Origin: Gallionellales bacterium CG03_land_8_20_14_0_80_55_15
GTDB lineage: Bacteria > Pseudomonadota > Gammaproteobacteria > Burkholderiales > Gallionellaceae
Assembly: GCA_002780675.1 (NCBI GenBank)
Contig: PEUR01000161.1
Coordinates: 1-11,501 of the forward strand
Length of the DNA: 11,501 nt
Direction: 5' to 3'
The position numbers and the translations under genes were made by a program. The notes beneath the pieces are model-generated. The model did not search any database, was not told where the DNA came from, and saw only the letters and a list, made by a program, of their open reading frames with translations. This document shows positions 1 through 6,997 of this stretch, in pieces (position 1 is the stretch's first letter; every line of letters begins with the position of its first letter).

Positions 1-284
1 AGGGTGATTGGGTCGGCATCCAGTCGCGCGCGGGCGATACGGTGCTGCGTGCCACGGTGACCGGGCGGGTGCAGCCCGGTGTGGCCTATACCACCTTCCA
101 CTTCCCGGAATCCGGCGCAAATGTGATTACCACCGACAACTCCGACTGGGCGACCAACTGTCCCGAATACAAGGTGACGGCGGTGCAACTGGTGCGGGTG
201 GACGAACCTTCTGCGTGGCAGATGCGCAATGCCCGCGAAGACAAGCTGCAACAGCGTTTGCTGGCAGAAGCTGCGGCTCGATGA
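1..284 (+). CDS. fdsA: Formate dehydrogenase catalytic (alpha) subunit, C-terminal end, partial
   Basis: This is the last ~94 codons of a molybdopterin oxidoreductase, cut by the window edge; the frame begins at base 3 and ends at TGA 282-284. The visible part is the C-terminal molybdopterin-dinucleotide-binding beta-barrel. The stretch GDWVGIQSRAGD followed by YTTFHFPESGANVITTDNSD and the CPEYKVTAVQ segment is typical of the catalytic subunit of soluble NAD-dependent and related formate dehydrogenases, which oxidise formate to CO2 at a Mo-bis-MGD centre. The active-site Sec/Cys and the Fe-S ligands lie upstream, outside the window. The next two genes, fdhD and fdsD, reproduce the fdsA-fdsC-fdsD order of the Cupriavidus and Rhodobacter fds operons. 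That favours the soluble cytoplasmic FdsABG-type enzyme over membrane-bound FdnG/FdoG. The subtype is inferred from context. Confidence 0.9.
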   Translation, partial: GDWVGIQSRAGDTVLRATVTGRVQPGVAYTTFHFPESGANVITTDNSDWATNCPEYKVTAVQLVRVDEPSAWQMRNAREDKLQQRLLAEAAAR

Positions 285-312
285 AAGATGCGACCCGATG
301 AAAGACGCGGTC
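279..312 (+). repeat. 17-bp imperfect tandem duplication over the fdsA stop / fdhD start
   Basis: Copy 1 (279-295, cgatgaaagatgcgacc) and copy 2 (296-312, cgatgaaagacgcggtc) match at 14 of 17 bases. Copy 1 holds an ATG (281) overlapping the fdsA stop as ATGA. It opens a six-codon ORF (MKDATR) whose TGA (299-301) overlaps the ATG (298) of fdhD. Copy 2 supplies the fdhD start, encoding MKDAVS. Because 17 is not a multiple of 3, the two starts are in different frames. Confidence 0.7.
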
Positions 313-1107
313 AGTCTTGCGCCACAGGTGCAATGGGCGGTGTGCCGCGCGGGAACGGGTACTGCCCTGGACACGCTGGCCGAAGAAATTCCCGTCGCCT
401 TTGAGTACAACGGCATCGCCCACGCCGTGATGCTGGCCACCCCCACTGACCTGGAAGATTTCGCGGTGGGTTTCAGTCTGACCGAAGGTATCGTTGACAC
501 GCGCCGCGCAGTGTACGCCATCGAGATTGAACAGGCCGAAGCGGGCATCACACTGCATCTGGACATCGCGGCTGGCGCGTTTGCGCGCCTCAAACAGCGG
601 CGGCGCAGTCTGGTCGGGCGTACCGGTTGCGGCTTGTGCGGCACGGAAAGCCTGGCACAAGTGATGCGGGATATTTCGCCCGTCCAAACCGCGCAACCGT
701 TCTCGCTGGCGGCGCTGTATGCCGCTTTACGCCAACTGCCCGAGCGCCAGCCGCTGCAACAGCTGACCGGCGCAGTACATGCGGCCTGTCGCGTGCTTAG
801 CGACGGCAGCATCAGCCATGTGCGCGAAGATGTGGGTCGCCACAACGCGCTGGACAAGACGCTGGGCGCACTGGCGCGTGCGGATTTGCCAGCACAAGGC
901 GCTTTGCTCATCACCAGCCGCGCCAGTTTCGAGATGGTGCAGAAAACGGCCGCGCAAGGCTACGGGCTGCTGGCTGCGGTGTCGGCACCGACCGCCGCTG
1001 CCGTGCGTCTGGCAGACAAATTGAACATCACCCTGGTCGGTTTTTTGCGCGGCCAGCACTGCGCGGTTTACACGCACGGACAACACTTGCAAGGATTAAC
1101 GATATGA
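298..1107 (+). CDS. fdhD: Formate dehydrogenase sulfurtransferase FdhD (FdsC)
   Basis: The product is 269 aa, the usual FdhD length. FdhD passes sulfur from the cysteine desulfurase IscS to the Mo-bis-MGD cofactor, and without it formate dehydrogenase is inactive; it acts in the cytoplasm. Family marks seen are the GRTGCGLCGTESL segment with the paired cysteines C111 and C114 (the CxxC sulfur-carrying loop), EDVGRHNALDK at 177-187, and the ITSRASFEMVQK segment near 205-215. ATG 298 is preferred because the family-like sequence begins just after it. The upstream in-frame ATG at 229 would add 23 unlike residues read out of frame from fdsA. No clear Shine-Dalgarno precedes 298, so coupling to the upstream gene is likely. 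The 3' end overlaps fdsD by ATGA at 1104-1107. In the fds operon naming of Cupriavidus and Rhodobacter this gene is fdsC. Confidence 0.95.
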   Translation: MKDAVSLAPQVQWAVCRAGTGTALDTLAEEIPVAFEYNGIAHAVMLATPTDLEDFAVGFSLTEGIVDTRRAVYAIEIEQAEAGITLHLDIAAGAFARLKQRRRSLVGRTGCGLCGTESLAQVMRDISPVQTAQPFSLAALYAALRQLPERQPLQQLTGAVHAACRVLSDGSISHVREDVGRHNALDKTLGALARADLPAQGALLITSRASFEMVQKTAAQGYGLLAAVSAPTAAAVRLADKLNITLVGFLRGQHCAVYTHGQHLQGLTI

Positions 1108-1319
1108 AAGCAGGCTCATTGATCAAAATGGCGAACCAAATCGCCGATTTTTTTGCCGCCATGCCCTGCCGTGAGCAGGCGGTGCAGGACATGGCGGCGC
1201 ACATCCGGCGTAGCTGGGAAGCGCGTATGCTCCGCGACCTGCTGCAACATATTGAAAAAAATGGCGATTCCGACTTGTCGCCGCTGGCGCGCGAGGTATT
1301 CGCAAAGCTAGAAGCCTGA
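1104..1319 (+). CDS. fdsD: NAD-dependent formate dehydrogenase delta subunit FdsD
   Basis: A 71-aa protein of the small FdsD family. It shows the family's LIKMANQIADFF-AAMP-RE start, then an AAHIRRSWEARM block near residues 31-42 and a short hydrophilic C-terminus. There is no signal peptide and no cysteine pair, and it looks all-helical. FdsD proteins are accessory subunits of the soluble NAD-linked formate dehydrogenase and bind the FdsABG core in Rhodobacter capsulatus; their exact role in catalysis or assembly is less clear. The start overlaps the fdhD stop (ATGA), indicating translational coupling. Presence of this gene is the best local evidence that the enzyme is of the fds type. A 65-bp gap with no convincing terminator separates it from mobB. 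Confidence 0.88.
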   Translation: MKAGSLIKMANQIADFFAAMPCREQAVQDMAAHIRRSWEARMLRDLLQHIEKNGDSDLSPLAREVFAKLEA

Positions 1320-1384
1320 TTCATTCCGGGAATCTGTCCGACTTTCAGGCGGAAAGGACGAGACGACATACACAGGAAAAAAGG

Positions 1385-1870
1385 ATGAACGTTATTTCGA
1401 TAGTTGGACACTCCGGGGCGGGCAAGACCACGCTGGTGGAAAAACTCATCGTCGAGTTATGCACACGCGGGGTAAAAGTGGCCACCCTCAAACACGCACA
1501 CCATAAAGTGGTGCTGGATACGCCGGGCAAGGACAGCTACCGTTACAAGGCAGTCGGCGCGCTGATGAGTATGCTGGTGACGCGCGACGCACTGCAACTG
1601 GTGGCCGATGTCCAGGAAGAACGCGAGCCCGAGCAACTGGCGCAACGCTTTTTGGGCGAGGCGGACTTGGTTCTGGCAGAAGGATTCTCGCTGTGTGCCA
1701 CGCCCAAAATCGAAGTGTTGCGCCGCGCCTGCGGCAAGCCGCCGCGCTGTGCGATCGAAGACGGGCTGCTCGCCCTCGTCACCGACATGGATGAGGTCTA
1801 TCCGCAGTTGCGGCACTTTGCGCTGGACGACATAGGCGGCATCGTTGATTTCATGCAAGGCCGGAGATGA
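1385..1870 (+). CDS. mobB: Molybdopterin-guanine dinucleotide biosynthesis adaptor MobB
   Basis: A 161-aa P-loop GTP-binding protein. Walker A is GHSGAGKTT at residues 8-16, KHAHH at 36-40 follows beta strand 2, DTPGKDSYRYKAVGA lies at 45-59, and LVLAEGF at 95-101 is the Walker-B-like strand typical of MobB. MobB helps MobA attach GMP to molybdopterin; it is not strictly essential in E. coli. An AGGAAA Shine-Dalgarno sits at 1374-1379, five bases before the ATG. This is the first clearly independent ribosome-binding site after fdsD, so a fresh translation block starts here. The stop overlaps the mobA ATG (ATGA, 1867-1870). Confidence 0.95.
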   Translation: MNVISIVGHSGAGKTTLVEKLIVELCTRGVKVATLKHAHHKVVLDTPGKDSYRYKAVGALMSMLVTRDALQLVADVQEEREPEQLAQRFLGEADLVLAEGFSLCATPKIEVLRRACGKPPRCAIEDGLLALVTDMDEVYPQLRHFALDDIGGIVDFMQGRR

Positions 1871-2463
1871 TTTCAGATTGCACCGCAATCATTCTGACTG
1901 GCGGAGATTCTCGTCGCATGGGGCAGGACAAGGCGAATCTACTGTGGCATGAACGCAGTCTGCTGCAACACGTCATCAGCCTCGTGCAGCCCTTGTTCAG
2001 CGAGGTCATCATCAGCGTGCGCCAGCCGCGAGCGAACATCTGCTTGCCGCAAGTCTGTGATGACCCCGTCCATCGCGGGCCGCTTGGCGGACTGCTGGCG
2101 GGACTGGCAAAGGCAAACACGGCCTGGGTATTTCTGGTCGCTTGCGACATGCCGTTCATCACGCCTCGGGTGGTCGAATATCTGGCGCAACAACGGCGGG
2201 AACACCAGGCGGTCGTGCCATTCGTGCAGGGGCATCCGCAGCCGATGGCGGGATTTTATGCGCAAAGTTGTCTTGAACCCCTGCGCGCCCTGCTGCACGA
2301 TGCCTCGGCCAAACACAGCCTGCGCGCCCTGCTTGAACGGCTGGACACGCATTATGTGGCAGAGGCCGAATTGCAACCGGCCGACCCGCAACTGAAGAGT
2401 TTTTTTGACCTCGATACGCCGCAGGATTTTGCGGCGGCTCAAACACGCCAGGGAGAAGTATAA
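1867..2463 (+). CDS. mobA: Molybdenum cofactor guanylyltransferase MobA
   Basis: A 198-aa cytoplasmic nucleotidyltransferase, close to E. coli MobA in size. It transfers GMP from GTP to Mo-molybdopterin to build the bis-MGD cofactor used by formate dehydrogenase. The nucleotide-binding signature LTGGDSRRMGQDKA is at residues 10-23 (usual form LAGGxSxRMGxDK, so T11 replaces the common Ala), including K22. GPLGGLLAGL is at 71-80, the Mg-binding CDMPF is at 93-97 with D94, and DLDTPQDF is at 181-188. Its start overlaps the mobB stop, and moeA begins two bases after its stop. Confidence 0.95.
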   Translation: MISDCTAIILTGGDSRRMGQDKANLLWHERSLLQHVISLVQPLFSEVIISVRQPRANICLPQVCDDPVHRGPLGGLLAGLAKANTAWVFLVACDMPFITPRVVEYLAQQRREHQAVVPFVQGHPQPMAGFYAQSCLEPLRALLHDASAKHSLRALLERLDTHYVAEAELQPADPQLKSFFDLDTPQDFAAAQTRQGEV

Positions 2464-2465
2464 GC

Positions 2466-3707
2466 ATGGAAAAACCGCTGCAAGCCACCGAAGCACAACA
2501 CCTCATCCTGCACTCCGTGATTGCGCTGGGCGTGGAAACCGTGCAACTTGATCAGTCCGTGGGGCGCGTGCTGGCACAGGAGATACACGCCAACCGCGAT
2601 TTGCCGCCTTACGATGTATCGGCGATGGACGGTTTTGCGTTGCGTAGTGCCGATCTGGCAGGCGTGCCCGTTGTGCTGGAAATCATCGAGGACATCAAGG
2701 CGGGCGACCTGCCCGGCAAAATCTTACAAACGGGTCAATGTGCGCGGATTATGACGGGCGCGCCCGTGCCTGTCGGCGCGGACGCGGTGATTCGCGTCGA
2801 AGAGACGCAGGAAGCAGGCGCTACGGCTGTGCGGATCAACAAGGCGGTGAAACCCGGCAATGACATCCGTTTGCGAGGCGAAAACATGAAAGACGGCGAC
2901 GTGGTGCTGACGGCGGGAACGGAGATTACGCCAGGGGTCATCGGCGTGCTGGCGACTGTCAAGGCGGCACGGTTTTCCGTGTTTCGCCGTCCGCGCGTGG
3001 CGATTCTGTCCACCGGCAACGAGCTGGAAGGCATGGATGAAGCCGTTGATTTGAACAAGATTCCCAACGCCAATAGTTACGCGCTGATGGCGCAAGTGCA
3101 GGCGCTGGGCATCGAGCCGGTGTTGCTCGGCATCGCGCGCGACGACCCCGCTGAACTGGAGCAATACTTAAAGCGCGGGCTGGAATACGACGTGCTGCTG
3201 GTATCCGGCGGCACCTCGGTCGGCGTGCATGACTATGTGCGCCCGACCATCGAAAAGCTGGGTGTCGAGATGAAATTCTGGCGCCTGGCGATCCGCCCCG
3301 GCCATCCTTTGGCGTTCGGCACGACCCACAAAACCGCCGTATTCGGCTTGCCGGGAAATCCGGTGTCCAGCATGGTGTGCTTCGAGCAGTTCGTCATCCC
3401 GGCCTTGCGGCAGATGATGGGCAACAAGCGTTTGTATCGGCGCACTGTGACGGCGCGCGTGGCGCACGACGTGAAGTTTCGCCCTGGCCGCACCGAGTTC
3501 ATCCGCGTACAACTGACGCGCGACGACAACGGCTATATCGCCAGTTCTACTGGCACGCAAAGCAGTGGCGTGTTGTTGTCCATGGCGCGAGCGGACGGGC
3601 TGATGGTGATTCCGTCCGACAGCACGGGTCTGGCGGCGGGCGCGCAGGTGGTGGTGCAATTACTGGACGGCACGGTGTTTCAGGAAGCAGCGGGATTTTT
3701 TGACTAG
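2466..3707 (+). CDS. moeA: Molybdopterin molybdenumtransferase MoeA
   Basis: A 413-aa protein, the usual MoeA length. MoeA takes the adenylylated molybdopterin made by Mog and inserts molybdate with release of AMP. Motifs in order: DLPPYDVSAMDGFA at 45-58, MTGAPVPVGADAVI at 96-109, RLRGEN at 135-140, ILSTGNEL at 180-187, VSGGTSVGVHDYV at 246-258 with the conserved Asp at 256, and GLPGNPVSSMV at 294-304. The last ~80 residues form the small C-terminal beta domain. A GGGAG ribosome-binding site is at 2451-2455 inside the end of mobA, and the gap to mobA is two bases. E. coli separates the MoeA and MobAB functions genomically, so their adjacency here reflects a dedicated cofactor cluster. Confidence 0.96.
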   Translation: MEKPLQATEAQHLILHSVIALGVETVQLDQSVGRVLAQEIHANRDLPPYDVSAMDGFALRSADLAGVPVVLEIIEDIKAGDLPGKILQTGQCARIMTGAPVPVGADAVIRVEETQEAGATAVRINKAVKPGNDIRLRGENMKDGDVVLTAGTEITPGVIGVLATVKAARFSVFRRPRVAILSTGNELEGMDEAVDLNKIPNANSYALMAQVQALGIEPVLLGIARDDPAELEQYLKRGLEYDVLLVSGGTSVGVHDYVRPTIEKLGVEMKFWRLAIRPGHPLAFGTTHKTAVFGLPGNPVSSMVCFEQFVIPALRQMMGNKRLYRRTVTARVAHDVKFRPGRTEFIRVQLTRDDNGYIASSTGTQSSGVLLSMARADGLMVIPSDSTGLAAGAQVVVQLLDGTVFQEAAGFFD

Positions 3708-3726
3708 CAGCCTGTCAAACGCCAGA

Positions 3727-3740
3727 ATTACATATGTAAT
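3727..3740. promoter_or_regulatory. Perfect 14-bp palindrome upstream of mog, possible operator
   Basis: ATTACATATGTAAT is identical to its reverse complement. It lies in the only gap longer than three bases between mobB-mobA-moeA and mog-modABC, inside an AT-rich island (about 3721-3766) that contrasts with the GC-rich genes. The 14-mer overlaps TTACAT (3728-3733), and a TATAAG lies 16 bp further on (3750-3755), so an internal promoter is possible. A molybdate-responsive regulator site was considered, but I cannot match it to the ModE consensus with confidence. No ModE gene is in the window. Confidence 0.4.
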
Positions 3741-3766
3741 ATATTGATTTATAAGGATAAATTATC

Positions 3767-4315
3767 TTGAAAGCACGTCTCGGTTTTGTAACGGTGTCGG
3801 ATCGCGCCAGTCGCGGCGAATATGAGGACAAGGGTGGCCCCGCGATGCAGGCGTGGTTTGCGCGGGTACTGACCAGCCCGTGGGAGGCGGTCGTCCGCGT
3901 GATCCCCGACGAGCAGCCGCTGATCGAAAAAACGCTCATCGAGCTGTGCGATGTCGAGGGCTGTTCGCTGGTGGTGACGACAGGCGGCACGGGGCCGGCA
4001 CTGCGCGATGTGACACCGGAAGCGACTGAAGCGGTGTGCGAGAAAATGCTGCCTGGGTTTGGTGAGTTGATGCGCGCCGCCTCGCTGAAATTCGTCCCCA
4101 CCGCCATTCTGTCGCGCCAGACCGCCGGCATCCGTGGCAAGTCGCTCATCCTCAATCTGCCGGGCAAGCCTTCGGCGATTGACGATTGCCTGAACGCGGT
4201 GTTCCCCGCCATGCCGTATTGCATAGACTTGATTGATGGCGCGTATCTGGAATCCGATCCTGAGGCGTGCAAGGCTTTCCGCCCCGCGCACGCCCAAACC
4301 TCTGTAAAAGCCTAG
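3767..4315 (+). CDS. mog: Molybdopterin adenylyltransferase Mog
   Basis: A 182-aa protein of the MogA/Cnx1G type, slightly shorter than E. coli Mog. It activates molybdopterin by adenylylation before MoeA inserts molybdenum. Seen are SDRASRGEYEDKG at 11-23 (very close to the E. coli Mog start), TTGGTGP at 71-77 followed by DVTPEAT at 81-87, and LPGKPSAI at 131-138. The start is TTG at 3767. An AAGGA Shine-Dalgarno at 3753-3757 is nine bases upstream, and the family alignment begins immediately after (KARLGFVTVSDRAS). No ATG is available nearby in this frame before the conserved block. The modA start codon follows the stop by three bases, with no Shine-Dalgarno of its own, so modA is likely coupled to mog. 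Confidence 0.94.
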   Translation: MKARLGFVTVSDRASRGEYEDKGGPAMQAWFARVLTSPWEAVVRVIPDEQPLIEKTLIELCDVEGCSLVVTTGGTGPALRDVTPEATEAVCEKMLPGFGELMRAASLKFVPTAILSRQTAGIRGKSLILNLPGKPSAIDDCLNAVFPAMPYCIDLIDGAYLESDPEACKAFRPAHAQTSVKA

Positions 4316-4318
4316 CGT

Positions 4319-5092
4319 ATGGCGCGCGTACTCTCCCGTTTCCTGTTCGTCGTGACGTTTTGCTGGATGATGCCTTCGGCTCAAGCCGCTTCGCTGACCA
4401 TCGCTGCCGCCGCCGATCTCAAGTTTGCCCTGGCGGAGGTGGTAGAGAATTTTCGCGTGCAGCATCCTGCCGACAAGGTGGAAGTGATCTACGGGTCGAG
4501 CGGCAAGTTCTTTACCCAGCTCGTCAACGGTGCGCCGTTCGACTTGTATTTTTCCGCCGACATCGCGTATCCGCAGAAACTGGCAAGCCAAGGGCTGACG
4601 GCGGGTGCAGCACATCCCTACGCCATCGGACGCATCGTGCTGTGGGGCATCGGTTCGGAATGGGCTCATCTGGGATTACAGGATTTGCCGCGCAGCAAGG
4701 TCGCCAAATTCGCCATTGCCAACCCGCAACATGCGCCTTACGGGCTGCGCGCCCAGCAAGCGCTGCAACACGCAGGCGTGTGGGAGGCCATGCAGCCCCG
4801 CCTGGTGCTGGGCGAAAACGTCGCGCAGAGCGCACAGTTCGTGGATTCCGGCGCAGCGGACGCGGGGGTCGTCGCGCTATCGCTGGTGTTGTCGCCCGCC
4901 ATGCAGGGCAAGGGCAACTGGACGCTGATTCCTGCGGACTGGCATGAACCGCTGGAACAGGGCTATGTCATCCTGGCGCGTGCGCGCGACAACCCGCTGG
5001 CGCGTGGCTTTGCTGGCTACATGGCAAGCGAACCGGCTCGTGCGGTGATGCGCCGCTACGGTTTCGTACTGCCAGACAAAGGCGACAAGTAA
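4319..5092 (+). CDS. modA: Molybdate-binding periplasmic protein ModA
   Basis: A 257-aa solute-binding protein that captures molybdate in the periplasm for ModBC. An N-terminal Sec signal (Arg at 3 and 7, hydrophobic 8-18, then PSAQA-A) likely cleaves after about residue 23. The mature part has AAAADLKFALAEV at 29-41, the oxyanion-binding YGSSGKFFTQL segment, APFDLYFSADIAYP, ANPQHAPYGLRAQ and GENVAQSAQFVDSGAADAG, all characteristic of ModA. The unpaired Cys at residue 15 lies inside the signal peptide and is not a convincing lipobox. The stop is immediately followed by the ATG of modB. Confidence 0.95.
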   Translation: MARVLSRFLFVVTFCWMMPSAQAASLTIAAAADLKFALAEVVENFRVQHPADKVEVIYGSSGKFFTQLVNGAPFDLYFSADIAYPQKLASQGLTAGAAHPYAIGRIVLWGIGSEWAHLGLQDLPRSKVAKFAIANPQHAPYGLRAQQALQHAGVWEAMQPRLVLGENVAQSAQFVDSGAADAGVVALSLVLSPAMQGKGNWTLIPADWHEPLEQGYVILARARDNPLARGFAGYMASEPARAVMRRYGFVLPDKGDK

Positions 5093-5770
5093 ATGTCTGC
5101 GTCCGACTGGCTGGCGCTGAAAACCACGCTGGAGCTGGCCGCGCTCACCACGCTGGTGTTACTGATGCTGGGCACGCCGCTGGCGTGGTGGCTGGCGAGT
5201 ACGCGTTCACGGATGGCGGTGGTGATCGAGGCGGTGGTGGCCTTGCCGCTGGTGTTGCCGCCCACCGTGCTGGGTTTCTATATGCTGGTCGCGCTGGGAC
5301 CCAATGGGCTTATCGGCGGGCTGATGGAATCGCTGGGATTGCCCCATCTGGCGTTTACTTTCACGGGTCTGGTGCTGGCCTCCACTTTGTATTCGCTGCC
5401 GTTCATGGTGCAGCCGCTCAAGGATGCCTTTGCGGCGGTGGGTACGCGCATGACCGAAGCAGCGGCGACACTGCGCGCCAGCACCCGGGACAGCTTCTTC
5501 AGCATCGTGCTGCCCTTGTCGCGGCGCGGCTTACTCACCGCCATCACGCTGACCTTCGCCCACACCCTCGGCGAATTCGGCGTGGTGCTGATGGTGGGCG
5601 GCAACATTCCCGGTCAGACGCGCGTGCTGTCCATCGCCCTCTACGATCACGCCGAGTCTATGGATTACGCGGGAGCCGGGCTGTTGGCGGGCGGGCTACT
5701 GGCGGCTTCTTTCCTCATGTTGTTGAGCGTGTATGCCCTCAATCGGCGCTATCGGGTGGTGCATCCATGA
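5093..5770 (+). CDS. modB: Molybdate ABC transporter permease ModB
   Basis: A 225-aa inner-membrane permease, about the length of E. coli ModB. It has roughly five hydrophobic segments, near residues 13-34, 43-68, 86-106, 145-165 and 195-215. The cytoplasmic EAA loop that docks onto ModC is at about 122-141 (EAAATLRAS ... SIVLPLS), followed by AHTLGEFGVVLMVGG. LPLVLPPTVLGFYML at 51-65 is typical of ModB. The gene starts directly at the modA stop (taaATG) and overlaps modC by ATGA at 5767-5770, which keeps the subunits translationally linked. Confidence 0.96.
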   Translation: MSASDWLALKTTLELAALTTLVLLMLGTPLAWWLASTRSRMAVVIEAVVALPLVLPPTVLGFYMLVALGPNGLIGGLMESLGLPHLAFTFTGLVLASTLYSLPFMVQPLKDAFAAVGTRMTEAAATLRASTRDSFFSIVLPLSRRGLLTAITLTFAHTLGEFGVVLMVGGNIPGQTRVLSIALYDHAESMDYAGAGLLAGGLLAASFLMLLSVYALNRRYRVVHP

Positions 5771-6834
5771 CTATCCGCGCGCGCCTTCAACTTAATCGCG
5801 CCGACTTTACGCTGGACGTGGATGCACAGTTCCCGTTGCGCGGAGTCAGCGCCGTGTTCGGTGCGTCAGGATCGGGCAAGACCACCTTGTTGCGCTGCAT
5901 CGCGGGTCTGGAAAGGGCGGCTGGGGTGCTGCAAGTCAATGGCGAAATCTGGCAGGATGAAACGCTTTTCATGCCTGTGCATCAACGCCCGCTGGGCTAT
6001 GTGTTCCAGGAGGCCAGCCTGTTTCCGCACCTGTCGGTGCGCGCCAATCTGGAATATGGCTACAAGCGCATCGCGCCCGCCGCGCGCCGCGTGCGGCTGG
6101 AGCAGGTGGTGGAATGGTTGGGGTTGCGCCCGCTTCTCGATCGCCGCGACACGGTCAAACTCTCCGGCGGCGAACGCCAGCGTGTCGCCATCGGGCGTGC
6201 GCTGCTTGCCAGCCCACGCCTGCTGCTCATGGATGAACCGCTGTCCGCACTGGATGCCAGCAGCAAACAGGAAATCCTGCCCTATCTCGAAGCACTGCAT
6301 CGTGAGCTGGAAATTCCCGTGGTGTATGTCAGCCATGCGCTGGAGGAAGTCGCGCGGCTGGCCGATCATCTGCTGTTGTTGGAACAGGGAAAATTGATCG
6401 CCAACGGGCCGCTTCAGGAAGTCCTGGCGCGACTCGATCTGCCGACAGCGCACCGTGAAGATGCGGGCGTGGTGGTGGAGGCCACGATCGCAGAACACGA
6501 CGATGCGTACCGTATGACCCGGCTGACTTTAGGGGAAAACAGCCTGTGGACAGGACATCTGGACCCGCCTCTGGGTACCTTGATCAGGGTGCGCATCATG
6601 GCGCGCGATGTGAGTATCAGCGTGCAGCCGCCGCACCCTTCCAGTATCAGCAACATCCTGAAGGCACGCATTACCGAAATGCAAGCCGAGGGCTGCGATA
6701 AAGTGAATGTGCGCCTGTCGGTGGGGCAGTCCGAGGTCGTCATCGCCCGCATCACGCGCCGCTCGCGCGACTTGTTGCAACTGTCCGTCGGCATGGCGGT
6801 ATTCGCACAAATCAAAAGCGTGGCGTTAACCTGA
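5767..6834 (+). CDS. modC: Molybdate ABC transporter ATPase ModC
   Basis: A 355-aa ATPase that powers molybdate import. Walker A is GASGSGKTT at 32-40, the Q-loop glutamine is Q81 (YVFQEASLFPHL), the ABC signature is LSGGERQRVAIGRAL at 132-146, Walker B is LLLMDEP at 152-158, the D-loop is SALD at 160-163 and the switch histidine is H190. The C-terminal third (about 290-355, from SSISNILKARITEMQ) is a single TOBE/mop-like molybdate-binding domain, as in E. coli ModC. ATG 5767 overlaps the modB stop. The reading frame stays open upstream through modB to 5185, but that stretch is out of frame with the transporter and is not coding. No convincing terminator follows. Confidence 0.96.
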   Translation: MTIRARLQLNRADFTLDVDAQFPLRGVSAVFGASGSGKTTLLRCIAGLERAAGVLQVNGEIWQDETLFMPVHQRPLGYVFQEASLFPHLSVRANLEYGYKRIAPAARRVRLEQVVEWLGLRPLLDRRDTVKLSGGERQRVAIGRALLASPRLLLMDEPLSALDASSKQEILPYLEALHRELEIPVVYVSHALEEVARLADHLLLLEQGKLIANGPLQEVLARLDLPTAHREDAGVVVEATIAEHDDAYRMTRLTLGENSLWTGHLDPPLGTLIRVRIMARDVSISVQPPHPSSISNILKARITEMQAEGCDKVNVRLSVGQSEVVIARITRRSRDLLQLSVGMAVFAQIKSVALT

Positions 6835-6958
6835 ATAATTCACTTTAACGTCACAGTTCACTTAAATTTATCAAACATTTCAAGACCCTGAATGGATTTT
6901 GTGCGTGCGAATTCAACCGCCATTGTTAACGTGAATCTCGCGCAGCGACGAACTGTAA

Positions 6959-6995
6959 CCCTCTCCCTCCGGGAGAGGGGGGACGGGGGTGAGGG
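6959..6995. repeat. GC-rich hairpin repeat of dispersed intergenic type
   Basis: CCCTCTCCC (6959-6967) and GGGAGAGGG (6971-6979) are perfect 9-bp arms around a TCC loop, followed by a G-rich tail gggacgggggtgaggg ending at 6995. This layout (CCCTCTCCC/GGGAGAGGG hairpin plus a GGGGGTGAGGG tail) resembles short palindromic repeats scattered between genes in many proteobacteria. Only one copy is in this window, so dispersal is from general knowledge. No T-tract follows on the + strand, so it is not a standard terminator, though it could slow or end the mod transcript. Confidence 0.6.
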
Positions 6996-6997
6996 AG

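Noticed and set aside
229..297. Earlier fdhD start at ATG 229
   Set aside because: It adds 23 residues read out of frame from fdsA, with no FdhD similarity. ATG 298 gives the usual length.
1318..1334. GATTC...GAATC hairpin after fdsD as a terminator
   Set aside because: The stem is only five pairs, with no T-run following, so read-through into mobB is more likely.
3749..4669. 306-codon open frame on the minus strand across mog and modA
   Set aside because: It is antisense to two well-recognised genes and its sequence is Arg/His-rich with no family resemblance. GC-rich genes commonly leave such open antisense frames.
4267..4947. 226-codon + strand frame overlapping modA
   Set aside because: It is out of frame with modA, Arg/Gly-rich, and has no motif. 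It is a shadow of modA.
5185..5766. Upstream in-frame extension of modC giving a 549-aa product
   Set aside because: The added part is out-of-frame modB with Arg/Gly/Ala bias. ATG 5767 at the ATGA overlap gives a normal-length ModC.
6839..6863. TTCACTT direct repeat after modC as a regulator site
   Set aside because: Two 7-base copies 18 bp apart are weak evidence, and there is no nearby promoter they would serve.
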